Shown here in pieces: positions 18,604 to 25,767 of a stretch of DNA of 64,000 nt. Both the position numbers and the translations under genes were made by a program. The number at the start of each line of letters is the position of its first letter. The stretch's first letter is position 1. A model generated the notes under the pieces. It was not told the origin of the DNA, made no database searches, and saw only the letters and a program-made list of their open reading frames with translations. The stretch comes from Tsukamurella pseudospumae (lineage in GTDB: Bacteria > Actinomycetota > Actinomycetes > Mycobacteriales > Mycobacteriaceae), in NCBI RefSeq assembly GCF_001575205.1, contig NZ_LSRE01000050.1, positions 496,001 to 560,000 on the forward strand, written 5' to 3'.

Positions 18604-18643
18604 TCCCGCCCTTCGCGGGCAGCCGATCCGGCCCGTCCGGGCC

Positions 18644-18659
18644 CGTGACATCCATCACA
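18644..18659. promoter_or_regulatory. CRP-type operator upstream of rpfA
   Basis: CGTGACATCCATCACA matches TGTGA-N6-TCACA with one mismatch: GTGA (18645-18648), a 6-nt spacer, TCAC (18655-18658). In M. tuberculosis the cAMP receptor protein (Rv3676) controls rpfA through such a site. The site lies about 300 nt before the rpfA ATG and upstream of the riboswitch, where a promoter must be. A class III cyclase gene is also in this window (54211). Confidence 0.6.
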
Positions 18660-18739
18660 CTCCACAAAATCACGGTCCGGTAACGGTTGGGCCACGGGCC
18701 GGGGTCTGTTACCGTCGCTGAGGGCCGCAGCAGTGGCCA

Positions 18740-18932
18740 CCCGATCGGGCGCAGCGCAGAGCTTCGTCCAGTGTCCGTTTCGGGGAATGCACCACGATCT
18801 ACACCTGGACGAAGGCGGAGGAACCACCGCGGCCGCAACGCCGCAGGGCACACGCCCTAGGGGTCAAGCCAGCAATGGCCGAGCAGCCTCTCGCTCGAAC
18901 CCGACAGCTAACTTCGCACGCGCGTAGAGAGG
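18740..18932 (+). ncRNA. Cyclic-di-AMP (ydaO-yuaA type) riboswitch in the rpfA leader
   Basis: The 3' half carries the signature CGAACCCGACAGCTAACTTCG (18894-18914), very close to the conserved ydaO segment ACCCGACAGCTAACCTCG. Upstream are GGAGGAACCACCG (about 18815) and a GGGGTCAAGCC segment (about 18861), in the expected order, with arms able to fold between them. This element senses c-di-AMP and usually switches transcription off. It is common before rpf and other cell-wall hydrolase genes of actinobacteria, and rpfA begins 15 nt later. The 5' boundary is approximate. The rest of the 344-nt gap 18604-18947 holds the CRP-type site and no gene. Confidence 0.88.
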
Positions 18933-18947
18933 GAATGACTTCACACG

Positions 18948-19631
18948 ATGACCGCTCGTCACCGCAAGCAGTCCACCACCAGCCTGAGCGCCGCCAAGAT
19001 CGCCGCCGCCGGCGCGATGCTCGGTGGCGCGGGTCTCGCGCTCGCCGCTCCCGCCGCGAACGCCGCGCCCGATTCCCAGTGGGACCAGGTCGCCGCGTGC
19101 GAGTCCGGCGGCAACTGGGCCATCAACACCGGCAACGGCTACCACGGCGGCCTCCAGTTCAGCCCGTCGACGTGGGCCGCCTACGGCGGCACGCAGTACG
19201 CGCCCACCGCCAACCAGGCCACCCGCGCGCAGCAGATCGCGATCGGCGAGAAGGTCCTCGCAGGCCAGGGCAAGGGCGCGTGGCCGTCGTGCGGTACCGG
19301 CCTCGGTGCCGCGACCCAGCGCACCGTCTCCCCCACCGAGACCTCGAACAGCACGCGTCCGGTCACCAAGCCGGTGACCCCGGCCGCGCAGAAGCCCGTC
19401 GCCAAGCCCGCCACCCCGGCGGCGCAGAAGCCGGCTGCCAAGCCCGCCGTGAAGCCCGCGGCCAAGCCCGTCGCGAAGCCGGCCGTCAAGCCGGCGCAGA
19501 AGCCGGTCGCCGGCCAGACCGCGAACTCGGCCTACGTCCAGCAGGTCATCGCGCAGGCCCAGAACGGTGGCAAGCAGGTCGACCCGGCCGTGCTCGCCAT
19601 GCTGCAGCAGGCCGCGGCCAAGGGCTACTGA
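18948..19631 (+). CDS. rpfA: Resuscitation-promoting factor RpfA-like
   Basis: The 227-residue secreted protein has a signal peptide (residues 1-40, basic MTARHRKQ, hydrophobic AAGAMLGGAGLALAA, cleavage near ANAAP). The Rpf domain (about 41-115) follows: SQWDQVAACESGGNW with the catalytic Glu after AAC, then YHGGLQFSPSTWAAYGG and a Cys pair (AACE and PSCGTG). Residues 130-190 are Lys-Pro-Ala repeats (AAKPAVKP, AQKPVAKP). The C-terminus (AYVQQVIAQAQNGGKQVDPAVLAMLQQA) is a small conserved tail. Rpf enzymes cleave peptidoglycan and stimulate growth from dormancy. Control by the leader riboswitch and CRP-type site is likely. Confidence 0.95.
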   Translation: MTARHRKQSTTSLSAAKIAAAGAMLGGAGLALAAPAANAAPDSQWDQVAACESGGNWAINTGNGYHGGLQFSPSTWAAYGGTQYAPTANQATRAQQIAIGEKVLAGQGKGAWPSCGTGLGAATQRTVSPTETSNSTRPVTKPVTPAAQKPVAKPATPAAQKPAAKPAVKPAAKPVAKPAVKPAQKPVAGQTANSAYVQQVIAQAQNGGKQVDPAVLAMLQQAAAKGY

Positions 19632-19654
19632 GCCTGAAGCACACACGCTTCCCC

Positions 19655-19689
19655 CGAAGGGACCGACGGCATCGCCGTCGGTCCCTTCG
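19655..19689 (+). terminator. Rho-independent terminator after rpfA
   Basis: CGAAGGGACCGACGGC (19655-19670) and its exact reverse complement (19674-19689) form a 16-bp stem with a 3-nt loop, followed by TTCTTTC. It starts 24 nt after the rpfA stop codon. Confidence 0.92.
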
Positions 19690-19713
19690 TTCTTTCACCC
19701 CAGGCTCGCACGA

Positions 19714-19729
19714 TGTGAACTGCGACACA
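19714..19729. promoter_or_regulatory. CRP-like site upstream of the elastin-like secreted protein gene
   Basis: TGTGA (19714-19718), a 6-nt spacer and ACACA (19725-19729) match the CRP palindrome TGTGA-N6-TCACA with one mismatch. It lies about 105 nt before the ATG at 19834. A TTGCAG/TAGGTT pair follows at about 19757-19783 with 15-nt spacing, a possible promoter. Confidence 0.4.
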
Positions 19730-19833
19730 CCGAATCGATCACGAGGAGGTAACGTTTTGCAGTCGCACATCATCTGCTAGGTTCTTGTCGATCACATTTC
19801 GTGACTGCAAAGCACAGTAGGAAGAGAGCCAGG

Positions 19834-20742
19834 ATGACTGCTCGCCCCCGCACCTCGCGCACTGCCGGCAAGATCGCCGCAGTCGGCGCACTGATCGCCG
19901 CCGCGGGCCTCGTCGTCGCAGCTCCGGTCTCCGCCGCGCCCGGCTGCCCGTGCGCGAACCCCACCCCCGTGCCGACGCCCGCACCGGGCGCAGCGGCCCC
20001 CGCGGCCGCGAAGCCCGCCCCGGCGAAGCCTGCGGCCGGCACTCCCGCCCGGCCCGGCTCGGTGAACGTTCCCGGCGTCGGCGCGGTCGTCATTCCCGGT
20101 GTGGGCGGGGTCGGCGGTTCGACGGTGCCCGGGCTCGGCGCCGTCGGCACGGGAACCGGCGCGGTCGCCCCCGCCACGGGCACCCGCCCGGCAGCACCGC
20201 GCGGCACCGGCACCGGCAACGGCAACGGAGCGGGCGTCGTGGCGCCGGTCGGCGTGGGCGCCGTCGCGCCCGCGGTCGGCGCAGTGGTGCCCGTCGGTAC
20301 CGGCACCGTCGCCCCGCGCGGCACCGGCGTGGTGGCGCCTCGCGGCATCGGCACCGTCGCGCCCGTCACGGGGGCGGTCGCACCCCGCGGAGTCGGCACC
20401 ATCCCCGGCGGCCTGGGTGGCCCGGCCATCGCGGGCGTCGGCGGCGTCCCCGTCGGCGCTCCCGGCGCGGGTATCGGCGGCGTGATCGGCCGCCCCGGGC
20501 ATCCGCTCGCGCCCGGCGACAACGGCGGCATCGACGGGGTCGGCGTGACCGGCACCAGCTCGGGCGTCAAGCCCGTTCGGCCCGTCGTGCCCGCCACGGC
20601 GAACGTCCCGTCGCGCCCGGCGAATCCGGGCGCCACGATCCCCGACGGCGTGCTCGGCGTCCCGGTGGTCCCCGGACACCTCGGTGTCCCCCTGTTCACT
20701 CCGCGCCCGTGCGACCCCACGAAGGTCACCACGTGCGCGTAG
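19834..20742 (+). CDS. Secreted low-complexity protein with elastin-like repeats
   Basis: The 302-residue protein has an Rpf-like signal peptide (MTARPRTS, then AGKIAAVGALIAAAGLVVAA, cleavage near VSA-AP). The leader closely resembles that of RpfA just upstream, but no Rpf domain follows. The mature chain is built of Gly, Val, Pro, Ala and Thr. VPGVG, IPGVG and VPGLG units at residues 68-95 are followed by about seven degenerate octads of the form VAPRGTGV/VAPRGIGT, then Pro/Gly-rich sequence. Cys occur only as CPC near the N-terminus and two at the very end. ATG 19834 is preferred over GTG 19801 because it restores the RpfA-like leader. The function is unknown. Confidence 0.75.
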   Translation: MTARPRTSRTAGKIAAVGALIAAAGLVVAAPVSAAPGCPCANPTPVPTPAPGAAAPAAAKPAPAKPAAGTPARPGSVNVPGVGAVVIPGVGGVGGSTVPGLGAVGTGTGAVAPATGTRPAAPRGTGTGNGNGAGVVAPVGVGAVAPAVGAVVPVGTGTVAPRGTGVVAPRGIGTVAPVTGAVAPRGVGTIPGGLGGPAIAGVGGVPVGAPGAGIGGVIGRPGHPLAPGDNGGIDGVGVTGTSSGVKPVRPVVPATANVPSRPANPGATIPDGVLGVPVVPGHLGVPLFTPRPCDPTKVTTCA

Positions 20743-20785
20743 TTCCGGTCACCTCGTAACGAACCGGCATCGAGTGGGTCGGCGG

Positions 20786-21211
20786 CTACGCGCTGCCGAC
20801 CCATTCGTCTGTTCCGTCCCCGAACAGCTGGTGCTTCCAGACGGGCAGCGCCTCTTTCACGGCGTCGACGATCCGCGCGCAGGTCGCGAAGGCGGCGGCG
20901 CGGTGATCCGCCGACACGGCGACCACCAGCGCGGCGTCGCCGATCGCCAACGGGCCCACGCGGTGCGACACGGCGACCGCCCGCACTCCCTGCGCGGCGT
21001 CCGCTTCGGCCTGCACGACCTCGGCGAGGACCCGCCCGGCGCTGGGGTGCGCCGAGTACTCCAATCGCGTCACGCCGCGGCCCCCGTCGTGATCGCGGAC
21101 GGCGCCGACGAAACCCACGACCGCGCCCGCCTCGGCGCGCGTCACCGCCGCCTCGTGCGCGGGCAGGTCGATGGGGTCCTCGGTGACCTGCGCGATGACG
21201 ACCTCAACCAT
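20786..21211 (-). CDS. moaE: Molybdopterin synthase catalytic subunit MoaE
   Basis: The 141-residue protein begins [16 protein letters not shown] and has family blocks [51 protein letters not shown] and the C-terminal [14 protein letters not shown]. The conserved lysine of PVWKHQ lies in the active site. MoaE binds two MoaD and inserts sulfur into precursor Z. Its ATG (21211) overlaps the end of mog by 8 nt; the genes moaC-mog-moaE form one minus-strand operon facing the secreted-protein gene. Confidence 0.94.
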   Translation of the reverse strand: MVEVVIAQVTEDPIDLPAHEAAVTRAEAGAVVGFVGAVRDHDGGRGVTRLEYSAHPSAGRVLAEVVQAEADAAQGVRAVAVSHRVGPLAIGDAALVVAVSADHRAAAFATCARIVDAVKEALPVWKHQLFGDGTDEWVGSA

Positions 21212-21707
21212 GATCGCCGCCGCGGATCTGGTCCAGCGCGTGCAGCAGCACCCCGTCGAGCACCTCCAGCCCGTCGCGGACACCGCCGGTGGACCCGGGC
21301 AGGTTCACCACCAGCGAGGATCCCGCGACGCCGGCGAGCCCGCGGCTGAGCACGGTCGTCGGGACGTCCGGCAGGCCCGACGTGCGGATGGCGTTGGCGA
21401 GGCCGGGGATCTCGAAGGTGAGCGCACCGCGCGTCTCCTCGGGCGTGCGATCGGTCGGCGTGAGGCCGGTGCCGCCCGTCGTGAGCACGACGGCGTCGCC
21501 GCGCCGGACGGCGGACCGGATGGCTGCGCCCACCTCCTCGCCGTCGGGCACGACGACGGGGCCGTAGACCTCGAAGCCCCGCTCACCGAGCCAGGCTGCG
21601 ATGAGGGGGCCGGTGGTGTCCGCACGCTCGCCGAGGGCGGCGCGGGTGGAGGCGACCACGACGGTGGCGCAGCGGTCGCGGGACGGTCGGAGCGGTTCGG
21701 TCATCAT
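21204..21707 (-). CDS. mog: Molybdopterin adenylyltransferase (MogA/MoaB-like)
   Basis: The 167-residue protein carries the MoCF-binding fold: [23 protein letters not shown] at the start, [18 protein letters not shown] (about residues 74-91) and [15 protein letters not shown] near the end. It activates molybdopterin by adenylation before metal insertion. ATG 21707 overlaps the moaC stop by 4 nt (ATGA); a second ATG follows directly. It is the middle gene of the moaC-mog-moaE operon. Confidence 0.92.
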   Translation of the reverse strand: MMTEPLRPSRDRCATVVVASTRAALGERADTTGPLIAAWLGERGFEVYGPVVVPDGEEVGAAIRSAVRRGDAVVLTTGGTGLTPTDRTPEETRGALTFEIPGLANAIRTSGLPDVPTTVLSRGLAGVAGSSLVVNLPGSTGGVRDGLEVLDGVLLHALDQIRGGDHG

Positions 21708-22174
21708 CTCTCCCAGTGGCCGGTCTTGCCGCCGTCCTTGGTGAGCACGCGGATGTCCGTCATGACCGCGGCCGGGTCGAGGGCCTTGACCATGTCGTGC
21801 AGGGTCAGGCCCGCGACCGACACCGCGGTGAGCGCCTCCATCTCGACGCCCGTACGGCCGGTGCAGCGCACGGTGGCGGTGACGGTGATCTCCGTTCCCG
21901 AGGGCTCGAGGTCCACGGTGACCCCCGAGATCGGCAGCGGGTGGCACAGCGGGATCAGGTCGGCGGTGCGTTTGACCGCCATGATCCCCGCGATGCGGGC
22001 GGTGGCGAGCACGTCGCCCTTGGGGACCGCACCGTCGGCGATGGCCGCGATGACGGTCTCGGTGGTACGGAAGGTCCCGGCCGCGACCGCGGTGCGCGCG
22101 GTCACGTCCTTGCCGGACACGTCGACCATGCGGGCGGCACCCGTGGCGTCGACGTGCGAGAGCTCTCCGGTCAG
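21704..22174 (-). CDS. moaC: Cyclic pyranopterin monophosphate synthase MoaC
   Basis: MoaC converts 3',8-cyclo-GTP to cyclic pyranopterin monophosphate. Family blocks are [49 protein letters not shown] with the conserved metal/substrate His region, and [11 protein letters not shown] at the end. The first ATG (22129) would cut off [12 protein letters not shown], which is conserved in MoaC. In frame above it there is no ATG, GTG or TTG. The proposed start is CTG 22174, which overlaps the TGA of the small gene upstream as CTGA and gives 156 residues, the normal length. If the CTG is not used, the protein has 141 residues. Confidence 0.85.
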   Translation of the reverse strand: MTGELSHVDATGAARMVDVSGKDVTARTAVAAGTFRTTETVIAAIADGAVPKGDVLATARIAGIMAVKRTADLIPLCHPLPISGVTVDLEPSGTEITVTATVRCTGRTGVEMEALTAVSVAGLTLHDMVKALDPAAVMTDIRVLTKDGGKTGHWER

Positions 22175-22365
22175 CGGTTGATCTTCGTCGACGGGTGCAC
22201 GTACGGGATGTGCGCCTGCGGGAACTCGACCTCGCCGAACGGCGACATCGCGCCGACCACCGGGGCGGCCAGCTCGTTCACGGCGTGGGCGGCATGGCCG
22301 TCGTTCGCCTGCGGCCAGCCGTTGTCGACGTAGCCGGGCTTCTTCGCATTCGAGGTCTCAGACAC
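22171..22365 (-). CDS. Small conserved hypothetical protein upstream of moaC
   Basis: This 64-residue protein ([19 protein letters not shown], ending [13 protein letters not shown]) is hydrophilic, with no signal peptide or membrane helix. It has a compact, motif-like composition ([19 protein letters not shown]) that looks conserved rather than random. Its stop codon overlaps the proposed CTG start of moaC, so translation would be coupled. I do not recognise a function. It is divergent from the helicase-associated gene, with 39 nt between the starts. Confidence 0.68.
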   Translation of the reverse strand: MSETSNAKKPGYVDNGWPQANDGHAAHAVNELAAPVVGAMSPFGEVEFPQAHIPYVHPSTKINR

Positions 22366-22404
22366 GCCGCTATTCTGACATGCCGCGGTGTCTAGGCTGT
22401 ATCG

Positions 22405-24597
22405 GTGAGCAGTATTGCGGCGTCGGCCGCCCCCGCGGCGCTCCTCGCGGAGTGGTTGCGCGGCCGCGACGACGCGGAGATCACGGCCCTCCTCGACGCC
22501 CGCCGCGACGTCGCGACGCCGGTCCCCGCGGGTTTCCCGGTGCTCGCGAGCCGTCTGCTCAGCCCCTCATCGCTGGGCCGGGTGTCCGAGCATCTCACCC
22601 TGTTGGACCTGGCCGTCCTGGAACTCGTGCTCGCCGAGTCGGGGATCGACCTCGACGCGCTGGCCCGCCGGCTCCGCGGCCGGGCACTGAAGAAGCAGGT
22701 CGCCGCGTCGGCGGGCAAGCTCGTCGGGCTGGCCCTGATCCGGGGCGAGCAGGAGCTGCACACCGCGCCCGCCGTCCGGGAGGCCGTCCCGTGGCGGACG
22801 GCGCAGCTGATCGCCCCGCCGGACCTCGCGGACATCGACGCCGCCCTCGCGGTCGCGGGCGAGGACGAGCGGGCCCTACTGGACCGACTCGCGGAGGGCT
22901 CGCCGCTGGGCCGGACCGCCGCCGCGGGCCCCGGTACATCGACCGAGCATCCGGTGCAGCGGATGCTCGCATCCGGGCTGCTGGCCCGCGTCGATCACCA
23001 GACCGTCGAGCTGCCGTGGGAGGTCCGCGCCCGACTGCGGGGCGAGTTGCCGCTGGGCGCCTCCCTCAAGCCGCCCGTGCTCGACGGTCCGCCCGTCCCC
23101 GGCGTCGACGGTGCCGGCGCGGTCGCCGCTCTGGAGCTGCTGCGCCACGCCGACGACGTGCTGGGCGTGCTGGGCGCAGTCCCCGCGCAGCGGGTGAAGG
23201 CGGGTGGCATCGGGATCCGCGAGCTGCGCCGCGTCGCGAAGGCGGCGGGCCTGCCCGAGGAGCGCGCCGCGCTCCTCCTGGAGCTGCTCGCGGCCGCGGC
23301 GCTGATCGCGGAGGGCGAACTGGACGGCGAGGAGGATTCGGTGTTCGCGCCGACCGTCGCGGTCGACGAGTGGCAGCGGTCCGAGCCCGCGGACCGCTGG
23401 GCGCTGCTCGCCCGCACCTGGTTGGACCTGCGGCGACAGCCCGCGCTGATCGGCACCCGCGGTGAGGAGGGCATCGTCGGTCCGCTGCACCGGGCGGCGC
23501 GCAGCACCGTCGCCCCGCAGGACCGCGCGGCCGTGCTCGACGCCCTGGCCCTCGCCCCGGAGGGCACCGCCCCGGCGACGGCCGACCTGCACGCCGCGAC
23601 CCGGTACGCGCACCCGTCCTGGTACCGCAGGCTGACGCTGCAGGCGATCGCGGACATCGTCGAGCAGGCGCAGGTGGTGGGCCTCGTGGCGGGCGGCGCG
23701 CTGACGGCCGCCGGCCGCGCGGCCCGCACCACCGATCCCGCGCAGGCGATGGCTGCGGCGTTGCCGAAGCCGGTCGAGGAGTTCCTGCTCCAGGCGGACC
23801 TGACACTGACGATCCCCGGTCCCACGACGCACGACTTCGCGGCGTCCGTCGCGCTGGTCGCCGACCTGGAGTCCGCGGGCGGCGCGGCCGTGTACCGCGT
23901 GACGGACGCCTCGGTGCGCCGGGCACTCGACGCCGGGCGCACCTCCGCCGAGGTGCACGCCTTCTTCGCCGCGCACGCGGTGACGCCGGTGCCGCAAGGC
24001 CTCACCTACCTGGTCGACGACGTCGCGCGCCGGCACGGTGCCCTGCGCGCGGGCGTCGCGGGCTCGTTCCTCCGGTCCGACGACCCCGCCCTCGTCGCAG
24101 CGGTCCTCGCCTCCCCCGCGGCGGAGGCGCTCGCGCTGCGGGCCGTCGCCCCGACGGTGCTCATCGCCCAGGTCACGCTGTCGGACCTGGTTGCCGGCCT
24201 GGCCGCCGCGGGCTTCAACGCGGCCGCCGAGGACTCGCGCGGCGTCGTCGTCGACCTGCGCCCGTCCGCCGTACGGCTGCCCCCGCCCCGGTCCCGGCCG
24301 CCGGCGGCGCGGCCCACGCTCGAGCAGTTGGCCGACGCCGCGGTGCAGATCCGCCGGCAGGACGCCCCGTCGGACGACGGTGCCGGCGTCTCCGGCCGGG
24401 AGCTGATGGAGCTGCTCCAGTCCGCGGCCGGCGACGGCCGATCCGTCCGGCTGGGCTACGTGGATGCGAACGGGGTGTTCACGCGGCACGTCGTGGTGCC
24501 CGAGTCGGTGCGGCACGGTCAGCTCACGGCGGTCGACGGTGACTCTCCCCGCCGGTTCGCCCTGCATCGCGTGACCACCGCGGAGTACGCCGAGTAG
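22405..24597 (+). CDS. Helicase-associated (XPB/Ssl2 N-terminal-like) protein, Rv0862c-type
   Basis: The 730-residue cytoplasmic protein has leucine/alanine-rich winged-helix-like segments throughout (e.g. LTLLDLAVLELVLAESGIDLDALARRL, VEEFLLQADLTLTIPGPTT). The latter is the hallmark of the helicase XPB/Ssl2 N-terminal (Helicase_C_3-like) domain, about residues 450-560. There is no Walker motif, so it is not itself a helicase. In mycobacteria the homologous gene (Rv0862c) is next to the XPB helicase gene. Here xpb is 5.9 kb away, across an insertion. The C-terminus (GRSVRLGYVDANGVFTRHVVVPE) resembles a WYL-like strand pattern. GTG start at 22405. Confidence 0.82.
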   Translation: MSSIAASAAPAALLAEWLRGRDDAEITALLDARRDVATPVPAGFPVLASRLLSPSSLGRVSEHLTLLDLAVLELVLAESGIDLDALARRLRGRALKKQVAASAGKLVGLALIRGEQELHTAPAVREAVPWRTAQLIAPPDLADIDAALAVAGEDERALLDRLAEGSPLGRTAAAGPGTSTEHPVQRMLASGLLARVDHQTVELPWEVRARLRGELPLGASLKPPVLDGPPVPGVDGAGAVAALELLRHADDVLGVLGAVPAQRVKAGGIGIRELRRVAKAAGLPEERAALLLELLAAAALIAEGELDGEEDSVFAPTVAVDEWQRSEPADRWALLARTWLDLRRQPALIGTRGEEGIVGPLHRAARSTVAPQDRAAVLDALALAPEGTAPATADLHAATRYAHPSWYRRLTLQAIADIVEQAQVVGLVAGGALTAAGRAARTTDPAQAMAAALPKPVEEFLLQADLTLTIPGPTTHDFAASVALVADLESAGGAAVYRVTDASVRRALDAGRTSAEVHAFFAAHAVTPVPQGLTYLVDDVARRHGALRAGVAGSFLRSDDPALVAAVLASPAAEALALRAVAPTVLIAQVTLSDLVAGLAAAGFNAAAEDSRGVVVDLRPSAVRLPPPRSRPPAARPTLEQLADAAVQIRRQDAPSDDGAGVSGRELMELLQSAAGDGRSVRLGYVDANGVFTRHVVVPESVRHGQLTAVDGDSPRRFALHRVTTAEYAE

Positions 24598-24616
24598 GTC
24601 GCAATCATCGGTCCTC

Positions 24617-24634
24617 GCACGAATTCAATCGTGC
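24617..24634. promoter_or_regulatory. Inverted-repeat operator of the toxin-antitoxin operon
   Basis: GCACGA (24617-24622) and TCGTGC (24629-24634) flank a 6-nt spacer, directly before an AAGAAT -10-like box (24635-24640) that lies 6 nt from the GTG at 24647. Binding here would block the promoter, as expected for antitoxin autoregulation. Confidence 0.55.
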
Positions 24635-24646
24635 AAGAATGGTTGT

Positions 24647-25327
24647 GTGGCTCATTCCCTGCTCGACCGAGCGATCTACTCCTATTCGGACGTGGATCGT
24701 CTCGTCGGGCTTCACTCAGGAACCGCACGCCGCTGGCTGGAGGGCTATGCCCGGGCCGGCAAGTTCTACGATCCGATTCTTCGCGACGAACCAACATGCT
24801 CCGATGCAGTGACGTGGGGCGAGATGGTCGAGTCCCGGCTGCTCGCTGAGTACCGCGATCGGCGCGTACCCGTCCAACGGCTTCGACCCGCGATCGTCCA
24901 GCTCAGGGAGGAGTTCGGTCGCTACCCCCTCGCGCACGCTCGACCACTCCTCGACGTCGCCGGCCGAGAGCTTGTGCGGATCGTGCAAGAGCGGGTCGAA
25001 CTCGAGAGTCCGCTGCAGTTAGTGGTGGTGAGGAACGGCCAGGTCGTACTCGCCGACGCCGCCGAGCGATTTTACTCGGCCGCCGGGTACAGCGATGACG
25101 TGGTCGCCCGACTGACGCCGGATGTACGAACTCCCGACGTCACGATGAATCCCCGGACAGCGTTCGGGCGGCCGTCCGTCCGTGGCGTGAGGACCGAATC
25201 CCTCGCTGAGGACTTCCGCGCCGGCACGACCCGCGCCGAACTGGCCGATCTCTACGATCTAAGCCCGAGCGAGGTCGACGCGGCGATTCGCTTCGAACTG
25301 ATCGCGGGCAGCGAGCGCAGCGCTTGA
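24647..25327 (+). CDS. Putative antitoxin with DUF433-like C-terminus
   Basis: The 226-residue protein has an N-terminal MerR-like winged-helix segment (YSDVDRLVGLHSGTARRWLEGYARAG, residues 13-38) and a C-terminal DUF433-type helix-turn-helix (PSVRGVRTESLAEDFRAGTTRAELADLYDLSPSEVDAAIRFE, about 176-217). DUF433 proteins are antitoxins paired with PIN-like ribonucleases, and such a gene follows with overlapping TTGA codons. The GTG at 24647 lies 6 nt after an AAGAAT box. It sits at the left edge of the insertion between the helicase-associated gene and xpb. Confidence 0.75.
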   Translation: MAHSLLDRAIYSYSDVDRLVGLHSGTARRWLEGYARAGKFYDPILRDEPTCSDAVTWGEMVESRLLAEYRDRRVPVQRLRPAIVQLREEFGRYPLAHARPLLDVAGRELVRIVQERVELESPLQLVVVRNGQVVLADAAERFYSAAGYSDDVVARLTPDVRTPDVTMNPRTAFGRPSVRGVRTESLAEDFRAGTTRAELADLYDLSPSEVDAAIRFELIAGSERSA

Positions 25328-25758
25328 GCGCCCAGGGTTTCGCGCCGGTGTACTTCACCGACGAGAACACCCTGGGGCTGGGCAAACTGCTCCGCCGCGC
25401 CGGGCGCACAGACGTCTTCTACCCCGGACATGAGGGGCTCCCTGAGATTCCGCGCGGCACCGAGGACCAGGATTGGCTCCCGATCGTCGGAGCGCGCGCG
25501 ATGATCGTCGTCAGCCGCGATCGAAGAATCAGGACGCGCCCTGCGGAACTGCGCGCCTACCACGAACACGGTGTCCGGTCCGTGTGGATCGGCGCGAAGC
25601 AGGACCTCGGGCCACAGCAACAGATGGACCTGTTTCTCGCCCACGAAGATCGCCTTCGGCGCGAGATCATCAAACGCGGCGCCGGCCCCTGGGCAGTCGC
25701 ACTGGGGCCCTCCGGGATACGCCCTTTGCCGCTTCGCCCGAACCCCGCGGGATCTTGA
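25324..25758 (+). CDS. PIN-like domain toxin (VapC45/DUF5615-like)
   Basis: The 144-residue protein starts at TTG 25324, overlapping the antitoxin stop. It has the order of acidic residues seen in PIN-like ribonucleases: YFTDENTLGLGKLLRRAG (residues 9-26), EDQDWLPIVGARAMIVVSRDRRI (about 47-69) and a later WAVALGPSGIRPL. The DEN and SRDRRI segments correspond to the metal-binding acidic positions of the VapC45/Mut7-C-like group. It would cleave RNA when freed from the antitoxin. The specificity is unknown. Confidence 0.72.
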   Translation: MSAQGFAPVYFTDENTLGLGKLLRRAGRTDVFYPGHEGLPEIPRGTEDQDWLPIVGARAMIVVSRDRRIRTRPAELRAYHEHGVRSVWIGAKQDLGPQQQMDLFLAHEDRLRREIIKRGAGPWAVALGPSGIRPLPLRPNPAGS

Positions 25759-25767
25759 CCACCTTGG

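Noticed and set aside
19801-19833. GTG 19801 as start of the elastin-like protein
   Set aside because: Starting at ATG 19834 gives a leader very like RpfA's; the 11 extra residues would precede it with no support.
19960-20700. Possible tandem DNA repeat or CRISPR-like array
   Set aside because: The periodicity is protein-level (VAPxGxGx units) with changing codons. No spacer/repeat structure exists.
22876-24567. Long minus-strand frame opposite the helicase-associated gene
   Set aside because: Its composition is the Arg/Gln/Gly-rich pattern of antisense frames in GC-rich DNA; the plus-strand gene has clear domain character.
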